From the NCBI GenBank assembly GCA_047602575.1, contig JASGGY010000007.1:1-64000 (forward strand): a DNA stretch of 64,000 nt, written 5' to 3'. The notes beneath the pieces are model-generated. The model was not told the DNA's origin. It made no database searches and saw nothing but the letters and a program-made list of their open reading frames with translations. Source of the stretch: UBA1366 sp047602575 (GTDB taxonomy: Bacteria > Bacillota > Clostridia > Oscillospirales > Ruminococcaceae). Position numbers and translations under genes: made by a program. The first letter of the stretch is position 1. The number at the start of each line of letters is the position of its first letter. Shown here in pieces: positions 9,110-17,812 of the stretch.

Positions 9110-9461
9110 TTGTTTAAATGACTTATCCCCACAACAGGAGTATATTTATAACCTAATCGAACAAGAACATGCAAATAATCTGACCACTGCAAATGCTATC
9201 TTAGATAATAAAGAACCTGAGCTATTCTCTGAACAGGATTTTGTGATTGGGAATCAACTTGCCTTAATTTCTGATGATTTAGATGCTTGGTGGAAAGGTG
9301 CTGTATTTTCGCTTAATCCCGTTAATCCAGATGCTACTAGACATTTCTGCACAAGCGCAAGAGAAATATTTACTGAGGTCATCGAAATTACAGCTCCAGA
9401 TTCAGCAGTTTTTTCTGATAATCCAAATTATTTGCTAAGAATTTTGCTTGAAATAATCTAG
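9093..9461 (+). pseudogene. Frameshifted and truncated continuation of the coiled-coil gene
   Basis: This frame overlaps the end of the preceding gene by 17 bases in another phase. It carries a conserved-looking helical domain: LSPQQEYIYNLIEQEHANN, then LDAWWKGAVFSLNPVNPDA and RHFCTSAREIFTEV. In my memory of this family (predicted nuclease-associated proteins, sometimes near pPIWI genes) these motifs follow the coiled coil in a single protein of about 300-350 residues that continues past this point. Here the frame stops soon after the DSAVFSDNP stretch and the sequence switches abruptly to an rtcB fragment. Both the frameshift and the truncation argue for a dead gene. Confidence 0.45.
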
Positions 9462-9473
9462 AGGATTACATGA

Positions 9474-9812
9474 TTTTTTGTATCCGCACAGAAGGGCGAA
9501 AAGCTGCTGATTCCGATTAATATGCGCGACGGAAGCCTGATCTGTATCGGAAAGGGCAACGAGAACTGGAACTTCTCCGCTCCGCACGGCGCGGGAAGAC
9601 TGATGAGTCGCAGCAAGGCAAAGCAGAGCTTCACGGTTTCGGAATTCAAAAAGCAGATGAAGGATGTGTACACAACCTCGGTCGGTGCGTCAACGCTGGA
9701 TGAATGTCCGATGGCTTACAAGGACATGAACGCAATTCTTGACCATATCGGCGATACGGCGGATGTGGTTGAAATCATCAAGCCGGTTTATAATTTTAAG
9801 GCGGGGGAGTAG
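9474..9812 (+). pseudogene. rtcB: 3' fragment of rtcB (RNA-splicing ligase)
   Basis: The last 113 codons match the C-terminus of RtcB, the GTP/Mn-dependent 3'-phosphate RNA ligase: PINMRDGSLICIGKGN, SAPHGAGRLMSR with the guanylylated His region, then SFTVSEFKKQMKDVYTT, DECPMAYK and the terminal IKPVYNFKAGE. The frame runs into TGA at 9471-9473 and nothing RtcB-like lies upstream, so the first two thirds are missing. Base composition returns to the host-like GC level exactly at this junction, marking it as a recombination or insertion boundary. A terminator follows. Confidence 0.8.
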
Positions 9813-9870
9813 GCTGTTCCTTATAAATTAGGGCATCAATTGATGTCATCTTTTTCGTCGTCACATCATA

Positions 9871-9909
9871 AAAAGCCCGTAGATATTATATCAACGGGCT
9901 TTGTTTTTG
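9871..9909 (+). terminator. Terminator after the rtcB fragment
   Basis: AAAGCCCGT (9872-9880) pairs with ACGGGCTTT (9894-9902), followed by TGTTTTTG; A-rich sequence on the other side makes it potentially bidirectional. Between here and 10022 a second, weaker dyad (CGAGGGAT/ATCCTCG) precedes a T-run; no gene is seen. Confidence 0.75.
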
Positions 9910-10022
9910 TAGGGGGTATTAGCCAAACTGATTTATCCCAATGAAAATGGATGGGTACAGATTTCGGATTGTAATTGAATGGTAACACGAGGGATAAAAA
10001 ATTTAATCCTCGGTTTTGTTTT

Positions 10023-11366
10023 TTACAGTACAAATGTTTCAAATGCCTTAATTGCTTTATCCCTCATTGAAAAATCATAAATTCCTTGATTCATAAGTCT
10101 TATGGTGAAAAACATACTTTCCATAACAGACAATTTTAAATCTTCCATAAAAAGATCATAAGGATAATCAGCAACCGTTTTAGTAAGGCAGGAATAATAG
10201 TGGTCTATTAAAGGCATTGCATGCCTTTTATCTGGTTCTATATGAAGGGCAATCAGCATCGCCAAATCCTCGGTGCATAACCCGATACGTACGGCTTGGA
10301 AATCAATCATCTTCACCGTATGCGAGGACAGCTTTGAAACGAAAGTATTCCCGGGGTGTAAATCACCATGAATAACTGTGATGTTCCGACCGCTATGAAA
10401 TCTATCAAAAAGAACCTGAAGGTATAATCTCTTCATACGATTGATGGCATCTTGAAAATAGTCCAGCTTATTGACATCAAGATTATTTTCAAAGCATTCC
10501 CATTTCTGTGGGATTTCATTGCTTTGCTCTTTTTGCCTGTAAAGATGAAAGTCCTTTTCCATACCGGCGATATGGGCGAGGAGATTTTCGTTCGATTCAT
10601 GACGCCAATCAAGACCAACCTGCTCAAATGCATCGCCTTTTTCCCAAAAAGCAGCGTGCATTTTGGCTGCGGATTCTATAATATTGAGATAGGATGCTCT
10701 TACCATATCACCATTCTGGTTATTTTCATTAAAATAAAATCCTTGAATATAACCGTCATTTAAATCTTCCATCAACACGGATTTCTTTGAATAATCCAAA
10801 TGAAAAATATAGGGAGTTAAATCGGTATGTTTGCGCAGCAAATCTAATCCCAGTATTTCTCTATCTTGTTCAGCGTACACCCTCTGTAAAATTTTGAAGT
10901 CCTTTTGAGGTGTGGATACTGTGATATAAGTATCGGTGTACCGTGATTTCACATCCTGATTATTTCTGCATACAGTTATATTTCCCATATTGGGGTTAGA
11001 GGCTGAAACAGCTTGAATGATTGCATGATCATCTATTGCCGATGTGCCATTATCTGTATTCGTTCGTTGTAGATGTTGCAAAATATATGCTGCAATGTGT
11101 TCTGCTTGCTTTTCAAGAATATTTGGTTTGTTATCTTCTATTCGTTCATCAAACGAAAACGCCGGCATAATAAGGTCGTCAATGGAACAACTGAATACTT
11201 GTGCGAGCATTGGTAAGGTTGCTATGTCGGGTAGAGAGTGTCCATTTTCCCATTTGCTGATTGCTTGCGGCGATAGAATTAGGAGTTCGGCTAATTGTTC
11301 CTGAGATAGCATATTTTTTTTTCGCATTGTGGCTATCTGCTTTCCAACAATTTTTGAATCAAACAT
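10023..11366 (-). CDS. XRE-family HTH domain fused to an aminoglycoside-phosphotransferase-like kinase
   Basis: A 447-residue fusion. Residues 1-70 are a Cro/C1-type helix-turn-helix (IATMRKKNMLSQEQLAELL, then SPQAISKWENGHSLPDI). After a linker, about residues 150-447 form an APH/choline-kinase fold with the catalytic loop VIHGDLHPGN and the metal-binding Asp of MIDFQAVR. The start ATG follows AAAGGATG. It is divergent from a pair of ABC exporter genes across a 301-base promoter region, which suggests a regulator that binds or phosphorylates a small molecule the pair exports, or a resistance kinase controlling its own expression (inference). All catalytic residues appear present, so it is unlikely to be a pure sensor. 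Confidence 0.75.
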   Translation of the reverse strand: MFDSKIVGKQIATMRKKNMLSQEQLAELLILSPQAISKWENGHSLPDIATLPMLAQVFSCSIDDLIMPAFSFDERIEDNKPNILEKQAEHIAAYILQHLQRTNTDNGTSAIDDHAIIQAVSASNPNMGNITVCRNNQDVKSRYTDTYITVSTPQKDFKILQRVYAEQDREILGLDLLRKHTDLTPYIFHLDYSKKSVLMEDLNDGYIQGFYFNENNQNGDMVRASYLNIIESAAKMHAAFWEKGDAFEQVGLDWRHESNENLLAHIAGMEKDFHLYRQKEQSNEIPQKWECFENNLDVNKLDYFQDAINRMKRLYLQVLFDRFHSGRNITVIHGDLHPGNTFVSKLSSHTVKMIDFQAVRIGLCTEDLAMLIALHIEPDKRHAMPLIDHYYSCLTKTVADYPYDLFMEDLKLSVMESMFFTIRLMNQGIYDFSMRDKAIKAFETFVL

Positions 11367-11667
11367 ACTTTTTCATCCTTTCAATCTGTTGTTTTCCGTA
11401 TCATCAGTATAGCATGAAAACAATAACATAGCCATCCCTAATTAGTTGTCCTGACTTAACACTTAGTTAATTTGTATTTTACCACTGAAGTCAATCTCGC
11501 AATGGAAATAATTACGGGCATAAAGTACATATTATAATAAATCTGACACCGACTGTATAAAATCTAGAAAATAAATGTGTTGTATTTCTTGAATATTTAT
11601 GTTATAATTGGTGGCAACCTATATATAAAGATGATTTAATTTAAAAATACACACATGGAGAAACATC
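11367..11667 (+). promoter_or_regulatory. Divergent promoter region; sigma-A-like promoter at 11580-11608
   Basis: TTGTAT (11580-11585), a 17-base spacer and TATAAT (11603-11608) form a good promoter reading toward the ABC exporter genes, 60 bases before the ATG. The rest of the 301-base gap is AT-rich and holds no gene that I can see; it must also carry the promoter of the XRE-kinase fusion. Confidence 0.55.
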
Positions 11668-13512
11668 ATGAAAAAGAATGAAATAGCAAAGTCTCAATCT
11701 CTGAAAAATATCCGCTACGCATGGAGGCTCTTAATTGAATCCGCAAAAGCGAGAATTGCCCATATGATTATGGTAAACGTATTTGATTATTTCCAGTACA
11801 TTTTCTTTTCAACAATATTCATCCGCTTCGTTCTTGGCGCAATCGAATCGCACAAGTCGTTTCATGAGATCCTGTTTTTTATTATTATTGTCAGCGTTGT
11901 TTTTGCGAGCGTGATCATATACACACTCTACGTGGAAAATGTCAGCAATCCGATAACGAATCTGAAAGTGTATAAGAATATTTACACCAGAATATATCGG
12001 AAAGCGGAGAAGGTTGACCTTTCCTGCTATGAGAATGCGGAGTTCTATAATAAATACACAATGGCAATAGACCAGTCTGATACGAAAATAATTGAGTCAA
12101 TTGAAAACTGCGTAAAAACCGTCATCGGATTTTTTGCGCTTGCCGTAACGGCGTACATTATGTTTTCGATTGATTCCTTTGTTGTTCTTTTTATTGTTTT
12201 CCCAATTATGGGTAATTTCATTTTCGGCAATGTCATGAATAAGCTCTATTACTCAAGATATAAGGACGGTGTTTATTATCAGCGAAAATCGGATTACGTT
12301 AACCGCGTGATGTATCTGTCCGATTTTGCAAAGGAAATCAGACTAACCAACGTTTTTAAAATTCTCCGCAGGGATTACGACGACGCGGTAAAGGGGATTG
12401 AAAAAGTCACTGACAAGTACGCAAAGAAAGCAACTGTTTTTTCTTTTCTGCAAACATATTTTACATATACCCTGATATTTGAAGGCGTACTGCTGTACGG
12501 AAGCTACCGTGCGCTGCACAGCCATAGTATGCCGTTTTCTGATTTGGCAGTGCTGACAAGCATCATGACCACAGTAAGCTGGCTTCTTATCGGGTTTACA
12601 GAAAACCTTATGAAAATATTTGAAAACGGACTGTTCCTTCGAAACCTACGCGGATTCCTCGAATACAAGGAAAAGATAACGGACAAGGCTGACGGAATCA
12701 AGGCTCCGGAAAGCATTAACAGCATAGAATTCAGAGATGTCAGATTTGGCTATGAAAAGGATAAGCCGGTTTTAAACAGCCTGTCTTTTAAAATCAGCGG
12801 GAACTCCAGAGTGGCGCTTGTCGGGATAAATGGTGCTGGAAAAACCACGATTATAAAGCTTCTCTTCAGGCTGTATGACCCGGACGACGGCGAAATACTT
12901 ATAAACGGTACAAATATAAAAGAGTATAAGCTGGCGGAATACAGAAAGCTTTTTTCGTGCGCATTTCAGGACTTTAAAATCTTCGCCGACAGTGTTACAA
13001 ATAATATTTATATGGGCAGAGCGGCTGATAGTTCGGAACTGAGTGACGTTATTAAGCGTTCGGGTTTTGAAAGCGACCTGCTAAGGTTTCAAAACGGTGC
13101 TGATACGGTTTTGTCGAGGGAATTTGATAATGACGGCACAGTTCTTTCCGGCGGTCAGCAGCAGAAAATAGCGATTGCAAGAGCTTTTGCAAGAAGCTCT
13201 CCCATAAAAATTTTTGACGAGCCGTCAAGTGCGCTAGACCCGATTGCGGAGTATAATATTTTCCGCAGTATTTTAGAGGAAAGCAGCGGGTATACAACGC
13301 TGTTTATCTCTCACAGGCTTTCAACCGTCAGGGCGGCGGATTGTATTTTTATGCTTGAAAACGGCGGGGTAATTGAAACAGGCTCACATACGGAGCTGAT
13401 TAAGCTTCAGGGGAAATATGCTGAAATGTATAATTATCAAGCTAGAAACTATCTCGCCGATGAGAGCTACGATGAAATATCACACATCGCTGAAGGGAGT
13501 GTTTTTTATTGA
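11668..13512 (+). CDS. ABC exporter, fused membrane and ATPase domains (first of a heterodimer)
   Basis: A 614-residue half-transporter of the ABC exporter type. About residues 1-330 contain six hydrophobic helices; about 345-590 are the nucleotide-binding domain with Walker A GINGAGKTT, the Q-loop CAFQDFKIF, signature LSGGQQQK, Walker B IKIFDEPSSALDP with catalytic Glu, and switch FISHR. The gene has a clear ribosome site (ATGGAGAAACATC) and its stop overlaps the start of the next exporter gene, so the two products very probably form a heterodimer. This subfamily is common beside peptide (RiPP) genes in clostridia, but no precursor peptide gene was found here. Substrate unknown. Confidence 0.82.
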   Translation: MKKNEIAKSQSLKNIRYAWRLLIESAKARIAHMIMVNVFDYFQYIFFSTIFIRFVLGAIESHKSFHEILFFIIIVSVVFASVIIYTLYVENVSNPITNLKVYKNIYTRIYRKAEKVDLSCYENAEFYNKYTMAIDQSDTKIIESIENCVKTVIGFFALAVTAYIMFSIDSFVVLFIVFPIMGNFIFGNVMNKLYYSRYKDGVYYQRKSDYVNRVMYLSDFAKEIRLTNVFKILRRDYDDAVKGIEKVTDKYAKKATVFSFLQTYFTYTLIFEGVLLYGSYRALHSHSMPFSDLAVLTSIMTTVSWLLIGFTENLMKIFENGLFLRNLRGFLEYKEKITDKADGIKAPESINSIEFRDVRFGYEKDKPVLNSLSFKISGNSRVALVGINGAGKTTIIKLLFRLYDPDDGEILINGTNIKEYKLAEYRKLFSCAFQDFKIFADSVTNNIYMGRAADSSELSDVIKRSGFESDLLRFQNGADTVLSREFDNDGTVLSGGQQQKIAIARAFARSSPIKIFDEPSSALDPIAEYNIFRSILEESSGYTTLFISHRLSTVRAADCIFMLENGGVIETGSHTELIKLQGKYAEMYNYQARNYLADESYDEISHIAEGSVFY

Positions 13513-15302
13513 AAAAAAGCAATTCCACTCTGCGCAATACAATTGCCAATAATTTTTTTCTGATTAAGATTTGCATGAAGGAATGTCCGTGGCATATTGC
13601 ATATTTTTCAATGATGTGCCTGATCAGTCAGATCATTATGTTCCTTGAATGGGTATTCGGAATTAAATACGTATTGGACAGCGTTGAGTTTAACAAGCCG
13701 CTCAGCAGACCGATTATATTTCTTTGTATTATGCTTGTCGTTCATACAATGAACGCTTTGCTTGGCGGATTTTGCTGGCACAATATCTGGCAAAAAGCAC
13801 AGCCGAAGATGCAGAAGGCAATGAAAAATATCATGTATGAAAAAGCCAGAACGCTTGATCTGGAGTGCTATGACGATCCGGAATATTACAACAAATATAT
13901 TCTTTCAATCAACGAAGCAAACAACATGGTTAACAGAGCGATGCAATTGCTTCAGAGAATACTCGAATCATTGACCATCATCATTTTGTACGGCGGATTT
14001 TATCTGGTTGAAGACAAGATATCCTTTTTATTTGTTATTGCGTCGTTCGCGTTAACATTTTTGTTTTCCAAGAAGCTTAATACTATTAATTTCAACCTAA
14101 AAATGGAGTGCAATCCAGTTGAAAGAAAACGTTCATACCTCCATCGTGTTCATTATCTTGCGGAATATGCAAAGGAACTGCGGCTTTATCCAGAATACAA
14201 TAAAGTTCTTTTTTCGGGCTTTCAGAAATCCTGCGACGAGCTTGAGCAGATTAATAAAAAGCATTCCGGTAAGAAGTTTGCGTTTTCTTTTTTGAAATCC
14301 TACATATCCAACGATTTTATTCTTCAGGTTATGTTTTTAATCTATCTCGTGTTCCGCGCGTCGGTTATGCACGCTATTTCATACAGCGACGTTGTTGTGC
14401 TGTTTAATTCAGCGCGAAGTCTTAGAAATTCTTTAAGACGAATTGCCGATTTATTCCCATATGCGCAGGAAACCTCCTTGTATGTTGATAAGGCAAATGA
14501 GTTCTTGTCATACGAGCCGAAAATTGTCGGCGGAAGTAATGACGTTGAACCTGAAAATCACAGCATTGAGCTTGAGAACGTCAGCTTTTCTTATCAGCAG
14601 AGCGAAAAGGTAATTGACGGAATAAATCTTGAGATTAAACCATTTGATAAAATCGCAATTGTCGGTTACAACGGGGCAGGGAAGACCACTCTTGTCAAGC
14701 TTCTTATGCGATTATATGATGTATCGAACGGTAAGATTGAGCTTGACAATAATAACATAAAATCATACAAGCTTGAGGAATACCGAAAATTATTTGGAAC
14801 GTGCTTTCAGGATTTTAAGATATTCGCCTGCTCTTTAAAGGAAAATGTCGTGCTTGACACAGACGGCATATCTGACAGCGAAGTAAAAGATGTTCTTAAG
14901 GATTCGGGATTTGCCGACAGGCTTGAAAAGCTTGAAAACGGGCTTGAAACACAGCTTACAACAGAATTTGACGATAACGGCGTGAATCTCTCGGGCGGAG
15001 AAGCTCAAAAGGTAGCGATTTCAAGAGCGTTCCATCAGAAGTCGCCGATCATTATTCTTGACGAGCCGTCTGCCGCACTTGACCCTATTTCGGAGTATGA
15101 GCTGAATAATTTTATTCTGGACGCGGGCAAGGACAAAACGATACTGTTTATTTCTCACAGGCTGTCAACGACGAGAAAAGCAGATAAAATTATAATGCTG
15201 GAAAACGGTAAAATCATCGAAATGGGTTCTCATGCGCAATTGCTCGCCGTGAACGGAAAGTACGCCGAGATGTGGGAGGTTCAATCGGGACAGTATAGAT
15301 AA
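13509..15302 (+). CDS. ABC exporter, fused membrane and ATPase domains (second of a heterodimer)
   Basis: A 597-residue partner of the preceding exporter, begun at a TTG that overlaps its TGA. It has six hydrophobic segments in about the first 320 residues and a nucleotide-binding domain with GYNGAGKTT, TCFQDFKIF, signature LSGGEAQK, Walker B IIILDEPSAALDP and FISHR. Both partners keep the catalytic Glu, so both ATP sites may be active, unlike many asymmetric heterodimers. The ATPase domains of the two genes are close paralogues (for example EYRKLF-CAFQDFKIFA against EYRKLFGTCFQDFKIFA). The operon ends here; immediately downstream are transposase and recombinase relics. Confidence 0.82.
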   Translation: MKKSNSTLRNTIANNFFLIKICMKECPWHIAYFSMMCLISQIIMFLEWVFGIKYVLDSVEFNKPLSRPIIFLCIMLVVHTMNALLGGFCWHNIWQKAQPKMQKAMKNIMYEKARTLDLECYDDPEYYNKYILSINEANNMVNRAMQLLQRILESLTIIILYGGFYLVEDKISFLFVIASFALTFLFSKKLNTINFNLKMECNPVERKRSYLHRVHYLAEYAKELRLYPEYNKVLFSGFQKSCDELEQINKKHSGKKFAFSFLKSYISNDFILQVMFLIYLVFRASVMHAISYSDVVVLFNSARSLRNSLRRIADLFPYAQETSLYVDKANEFLSYEPKIVGGSNDVEPENHSIELENVSFSYQQSEKVIDGINLEIKPFDKIAIVGYNGAGKTTLVKLLMRLYDVSNGKIELDNNNIKSYKLEEYRKLFGTCFQDFKIFACSLKENVVLDTDGISDSEVKDVLKDSGFADRLEKLENGLETQLTTEFDDNGVNLSGGEAQKVAISRAFHQKSPIIILDEPSAALDPISEYELNNFILDAGKDKTILFISHRLSTTRKADKIIMLENGKIIEMGSHAQLLAVNGKYAEMWEVQSGQYR

Positions 15303-15394
15303 TAAATATATTTTTCCTAGCATTAATTTCGAGTCTAAATACCCAACCGTGTAAATGTAAATAATGTCCATAAGAAATTATGGAGGTAAGAGGC

Positions 15395-15505
15395 ATGAAA
15401 ACAACAAAAACACACGGATTGAGCGAAAAGGAAATGGAATTGGTGCAGCTGCTGATGGCGGATTGCGAGTCTACCGGAGATATTCAGGCTAAAGTATCGA
15501 TGTAG
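15395..15505 (+). pseudogene. N-terminal fragment of an IS256-like transposase
   Basis: A 36-codon frame with a strong ribosome site (GGAGG). Its product MKTTKTHGLSEKEMELVQLL followed by MADCESTGDIQAK resembles the first 30 residues of mutator/IS256-type transposases of clostridia (ending in STGDIQ.K). The frame then runs into TAG and no DDE domain follows, so only the very start of the element remains. Family assignment is from memory. Confidence 0.5.
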
Positions 15506-15723
15506 TTTATACCAATCCAATACATTGAAATTTTGTCGTCCTTGTTTCAATATTCAATGCTCAGCCATTTTCCATTGTGTATAGCCTTAAATATATCACG
15601 TTTAACACTGTCCATGGATTTTACTTCGCCATCTTCCTGCACTTTTTCGATAATCCCGCATGCTGCGGCTGTCAATCTTAATAAATCTATAACAGCTTTA
15701 ATATCAAAACCAGAATGCAGCAG
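15506..15723 (-). pseudogene. Minus-strand gene remnant with internal stop (helicase/WYL-like context)
   Basis: Read on the minus strand from 15723, the sequence codes for SGFDIKAVIDLLRLTAAACG, then a linker, then FKAIHNGKWLSIEY, a TGA at 15547-15549, and DDKISMYWIGINYID. The motif pair GKWLSIEY..YWIGI is familiar from N-terminal regions of clostridial proteins near WYL/helicase families, but I cannot name it firmly. The in-frame stop and missing flanks make it a relic. Confidence 0.3.
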
Positions 15724-15741
15724 CTTACCGCAGAGGGTTGC

Positions 15742-16190
15742 AATACAGGTGGTCAGGTTTCATTCGGCTATCAGATTGTCAAGAGGGGTAGGTTGAACAA
15801 AAAGGGAAACGAAATCTACGATTTGGAAATTGGCCCCGAAAGAAGCGGATTATGTGGTTGAGATTTATGAAAAGACGGTCAAAGAGGGTTACGTTTCCTA
15901 TAGGTTGGCTTCTTATCTGAACAAGTTAGAATTAAGAACACATAACGGTGCAAAGTTTCAGAGCAATGGAGATGATAAAGCCTGCCTATGATAGGTTCAC
16001 AAACTGGGCGGATAAATTTGAATATTGTTCAATGGAACGAATGGAACGTCGGAAGATGATAATTTCACAGCTTGTCAGCAGGATTGAGATAGGGAAGGGG
16101 TACAAGCTCAATGTGGAGTTGAATATGGATTATGAGCAGTTTTGTGAGGGGCTTGATGTGGTGAGGGAGGATAGTAGGGTATTGGCATGA
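15742..16190 (+). pseudogene. Serine recombinase remnant (central and C-terminal parts, frameshifted)
   Basis: Three frames in succession code for parts of a large serine recombinase: GGQVSFGYQIVKRGRLNKKG with NEIYDLEIGP, then after a shift near 15834 EADYVVEIYEKTVKEGYVSY (recombinase-domain helices), then after another shift RFTNWADKFEYCSMERMERR with KMIISQLVSRIEIG (C-terminal coiled coil). The catalytic N-terminal domain is missing. A short copy of the same 3' end recurs at 19702-19767, so the secreted-protein cassette is bracketed by recombinase tails. Confidence 0.65.
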
Positions 16191-16249
16191 TTTATATAAC
16201 TAGTAGGGTGATTGAGTTTACTCCAAAAAGTTTGACAATGGTTTTAAAT

Positions 16250-16301
16250 AAATCTTATACAAAGCGACTAAACAAGAGTTTAGTCGCTTTGTATAAGATT
16301 T
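16250..16301 (+). repeat. Perfect 24-bp inverted repeat with 4-base loop
   Basis: AAATCTTATACAAAGCGACT plus AAAC at 16250-16273 pairs perfectly with 16278-16301 across the loop AAGA. It is too long and too perfect for an ordinary terminator and has no T-run directly behind it. It lies between the recombinase relic and the promoter of the secreted-protein cassette. Confidence 0.85.
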
Positions 16302-16396
16302 CACCAATTATATAGAGATTTTTTATAAAAATTATTGTTTTATTATATGGTATTATATGCAACCATACAAAGACATATAATACATATATGATATGG

Positions 16397-16425
16397 TTGA
16401 CAAACCAAATAAACTCAATTATAAT
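16397..16425 (+). promoter_or_regulatory. Consensus sigma-A promoter of the secreted-protein/subtilase cassette
   Basis: TTGACA (16397-16402), a spacer of exactly 17 bases and TATAAT (16420-16425) match the consensus perfectly. The next gene starts at 16676, so the transcript would carry a leader of about 240 bases. This AT-rich leader holds no gene that I can support. The gap 16302-16396 shows only short AT-rich dyads. Confidence 0.75.
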
Positions 16426-16675
16426 ATATTATAGCATACAAATTATATCAGGCATATAGGTTATAAAATTGCCATCAAGGAGCATAAATATAAATGTTTT
16501 CTATACAGTCATATTTATGAATTATTGATTACTAATATAATATTAGTTTTAACACTAGGTTAAATCTAATATATCATTATATATAACAGAAAGGGTTGTG
16601 TTAGTTTATGATGTGCTATTGAAAGAGCAAACATCCATACTTTAAAACAATTTACTTATTTGAGGAGATGCTAAC

Positions 16676-17710
16676 ATGAAAAAAATTTTGTCATTATTTA
16701 TTGTCACTTTACTTATGTTTTCGTTTGCGACAACTGCTTTTGCAACTGAGGATGCATTAGATGCATCGGAAGATATTCTGGTTGAAAATGGACTTCCAGA
16801 AGAAAATCTTGATAATTTATCCGATAGCGTTAAAGAAGGGTTAATTGAGCAGATGACCAATGACCCTGATTCAGTAGATATAGTATCAACTGTGTCAGAT
16901 GTAGACAATTTATCTGAAATTGAAAATTTCTTAGCATCATCTGATGAAGATTTAATCTCAATGGGTGCGAATCCAAGTGCAATTACTTCCTCGAGAAAAG
17001 ATCTTGAAGTTTTATCTCAAAAAACGGATGAACAAATAGCAGCAGAAAAAGGCGTTAGTATTACAGAAGCAAGGTATCTACTTAAAGCAATAAAAAAAGG
17101 CAATGAAAGATCAAAAAGTGGGATAATCAAAAGTAAAAACACTAATAACGTTGTTACTGCTTCGGGTTCAATTTCGTCATCTGAGATGAAATACTCACAA
17201 ATAATTTCAGATTATTCGACAAACTCTCAGCCTTATTATGGTGTAATTTTGACTTATACTTGGAACTCAGTATATGCTTTAGCTGCTTTTGATGATGTAA
17301 TTGTATCAGCATGGGGAGGGAATCTTAATACAAAATCCATTGTTTCTCTTGTTGATTACCATCGTTGGAACTATCTAAGCTTTACATGGTCAAAATTCTA
17401 TAAATCAACAGAAACATCTGTAGAAGAAACGCCTAATGCAGGTATTGAATTTAAATTTCCACAATCCCTTTCAGCTCCTTCAATATTTTCTGAGTCTCCT
17501 AAAACCAAGTGTGGCACAGTAGCATTTAGACTGTATCAAACAAAAAGGCAGGGATATGACACAAAAGTTATTTCCACGTATTGTCATAGGGTAATAAGCG
17601 TTTCAAGTGCATCTATTGGAATTGACTCTTCTGGTGCAGCATCTGTCAGTCTTAGTATTGGTGGGGCTTGGGATAAAACCTCACAAAAGTCAACAACCAT
17701 TGCCTACTAA
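16676..17710 (+). CDS. Secreted protein of unknown function
   Basis: A 344-residue exported protein. Residues 1-23 are a typical signal peptide cleaved near ATTAFA-TE. An acidic, Asp/Glu/Ser-rich region (24-120) with DALDASEDI and DNLSDSV repeats resembles a propeptide or spacer. The C-terminal half (about 170-344) is rich in Ser, Tyr and Trp and predicted beta-strand (YYGVILTYTW, WNYLSFTWSKFY), ending ASVSLSIGGAW. I do not recognise the fold. The ribosome site GAGGAG precedes the ATG by eight bases. It is followed 90 bases later by a membrane-anchored subtilase, a possible processing enzyme for it (inference). Codon use is far more AT-rich than in the flanking chromosome, which points to acquisition. 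Confidence 0.7.
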   Translation: MKKILSLFIVTLLMFSFATTAFATEDALDASEDILVENGLPEENLDNLSDSVKEGLIEQMTNDPDSVDIVSTVSDVDNLSEIENFLASSDEDLISMGANPSAITSSRKDLEVLSQKTDEQIAAEKGVSITEARYLLKAIKKGNERSKSGIIKSKNTNNVVTASGSISSSEMKYSQIISDYSTNSQPYYGVILTYTWNSVYALAAFDDVIVSAWGGNLNTKSIVSLVDYHRWNYLSFTWSKFYKSTETSVEETPNAGIEFKFPQSLSAPSIFSESPKTKCGTVAFRLYQTKRQGYDTKVISTYCHRVISVSSASIGIDSSGAASVSLSIGGAWDKTSQKSTTIAY

Positions 17711-17812
17711 ATGATTAACTCATAATTAATTGTATTAAAATGCAAGAGTAATTTGGTAAATTATAACGTTTAGGATTACAATCTGCATTTTAAAAAGGGT
17801 GTGTATGTGCAG

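Noticed and set aside
11668..15302. One exporter partner being catalytically dead (asymmetric heterodimer)
   Set aside because: Both Walker B motifs keep the catalytic Glu (FDEPSSALDP and LDEPSAALDP) and both signatures are intact.
15303..15394. A peptide precursor gene for the ABC exporter pair
   Set aside because: The stretch behind the exporters has no open frame with a leader-like sequence; the only short frame there (15395-15505) looks like a transposase start.
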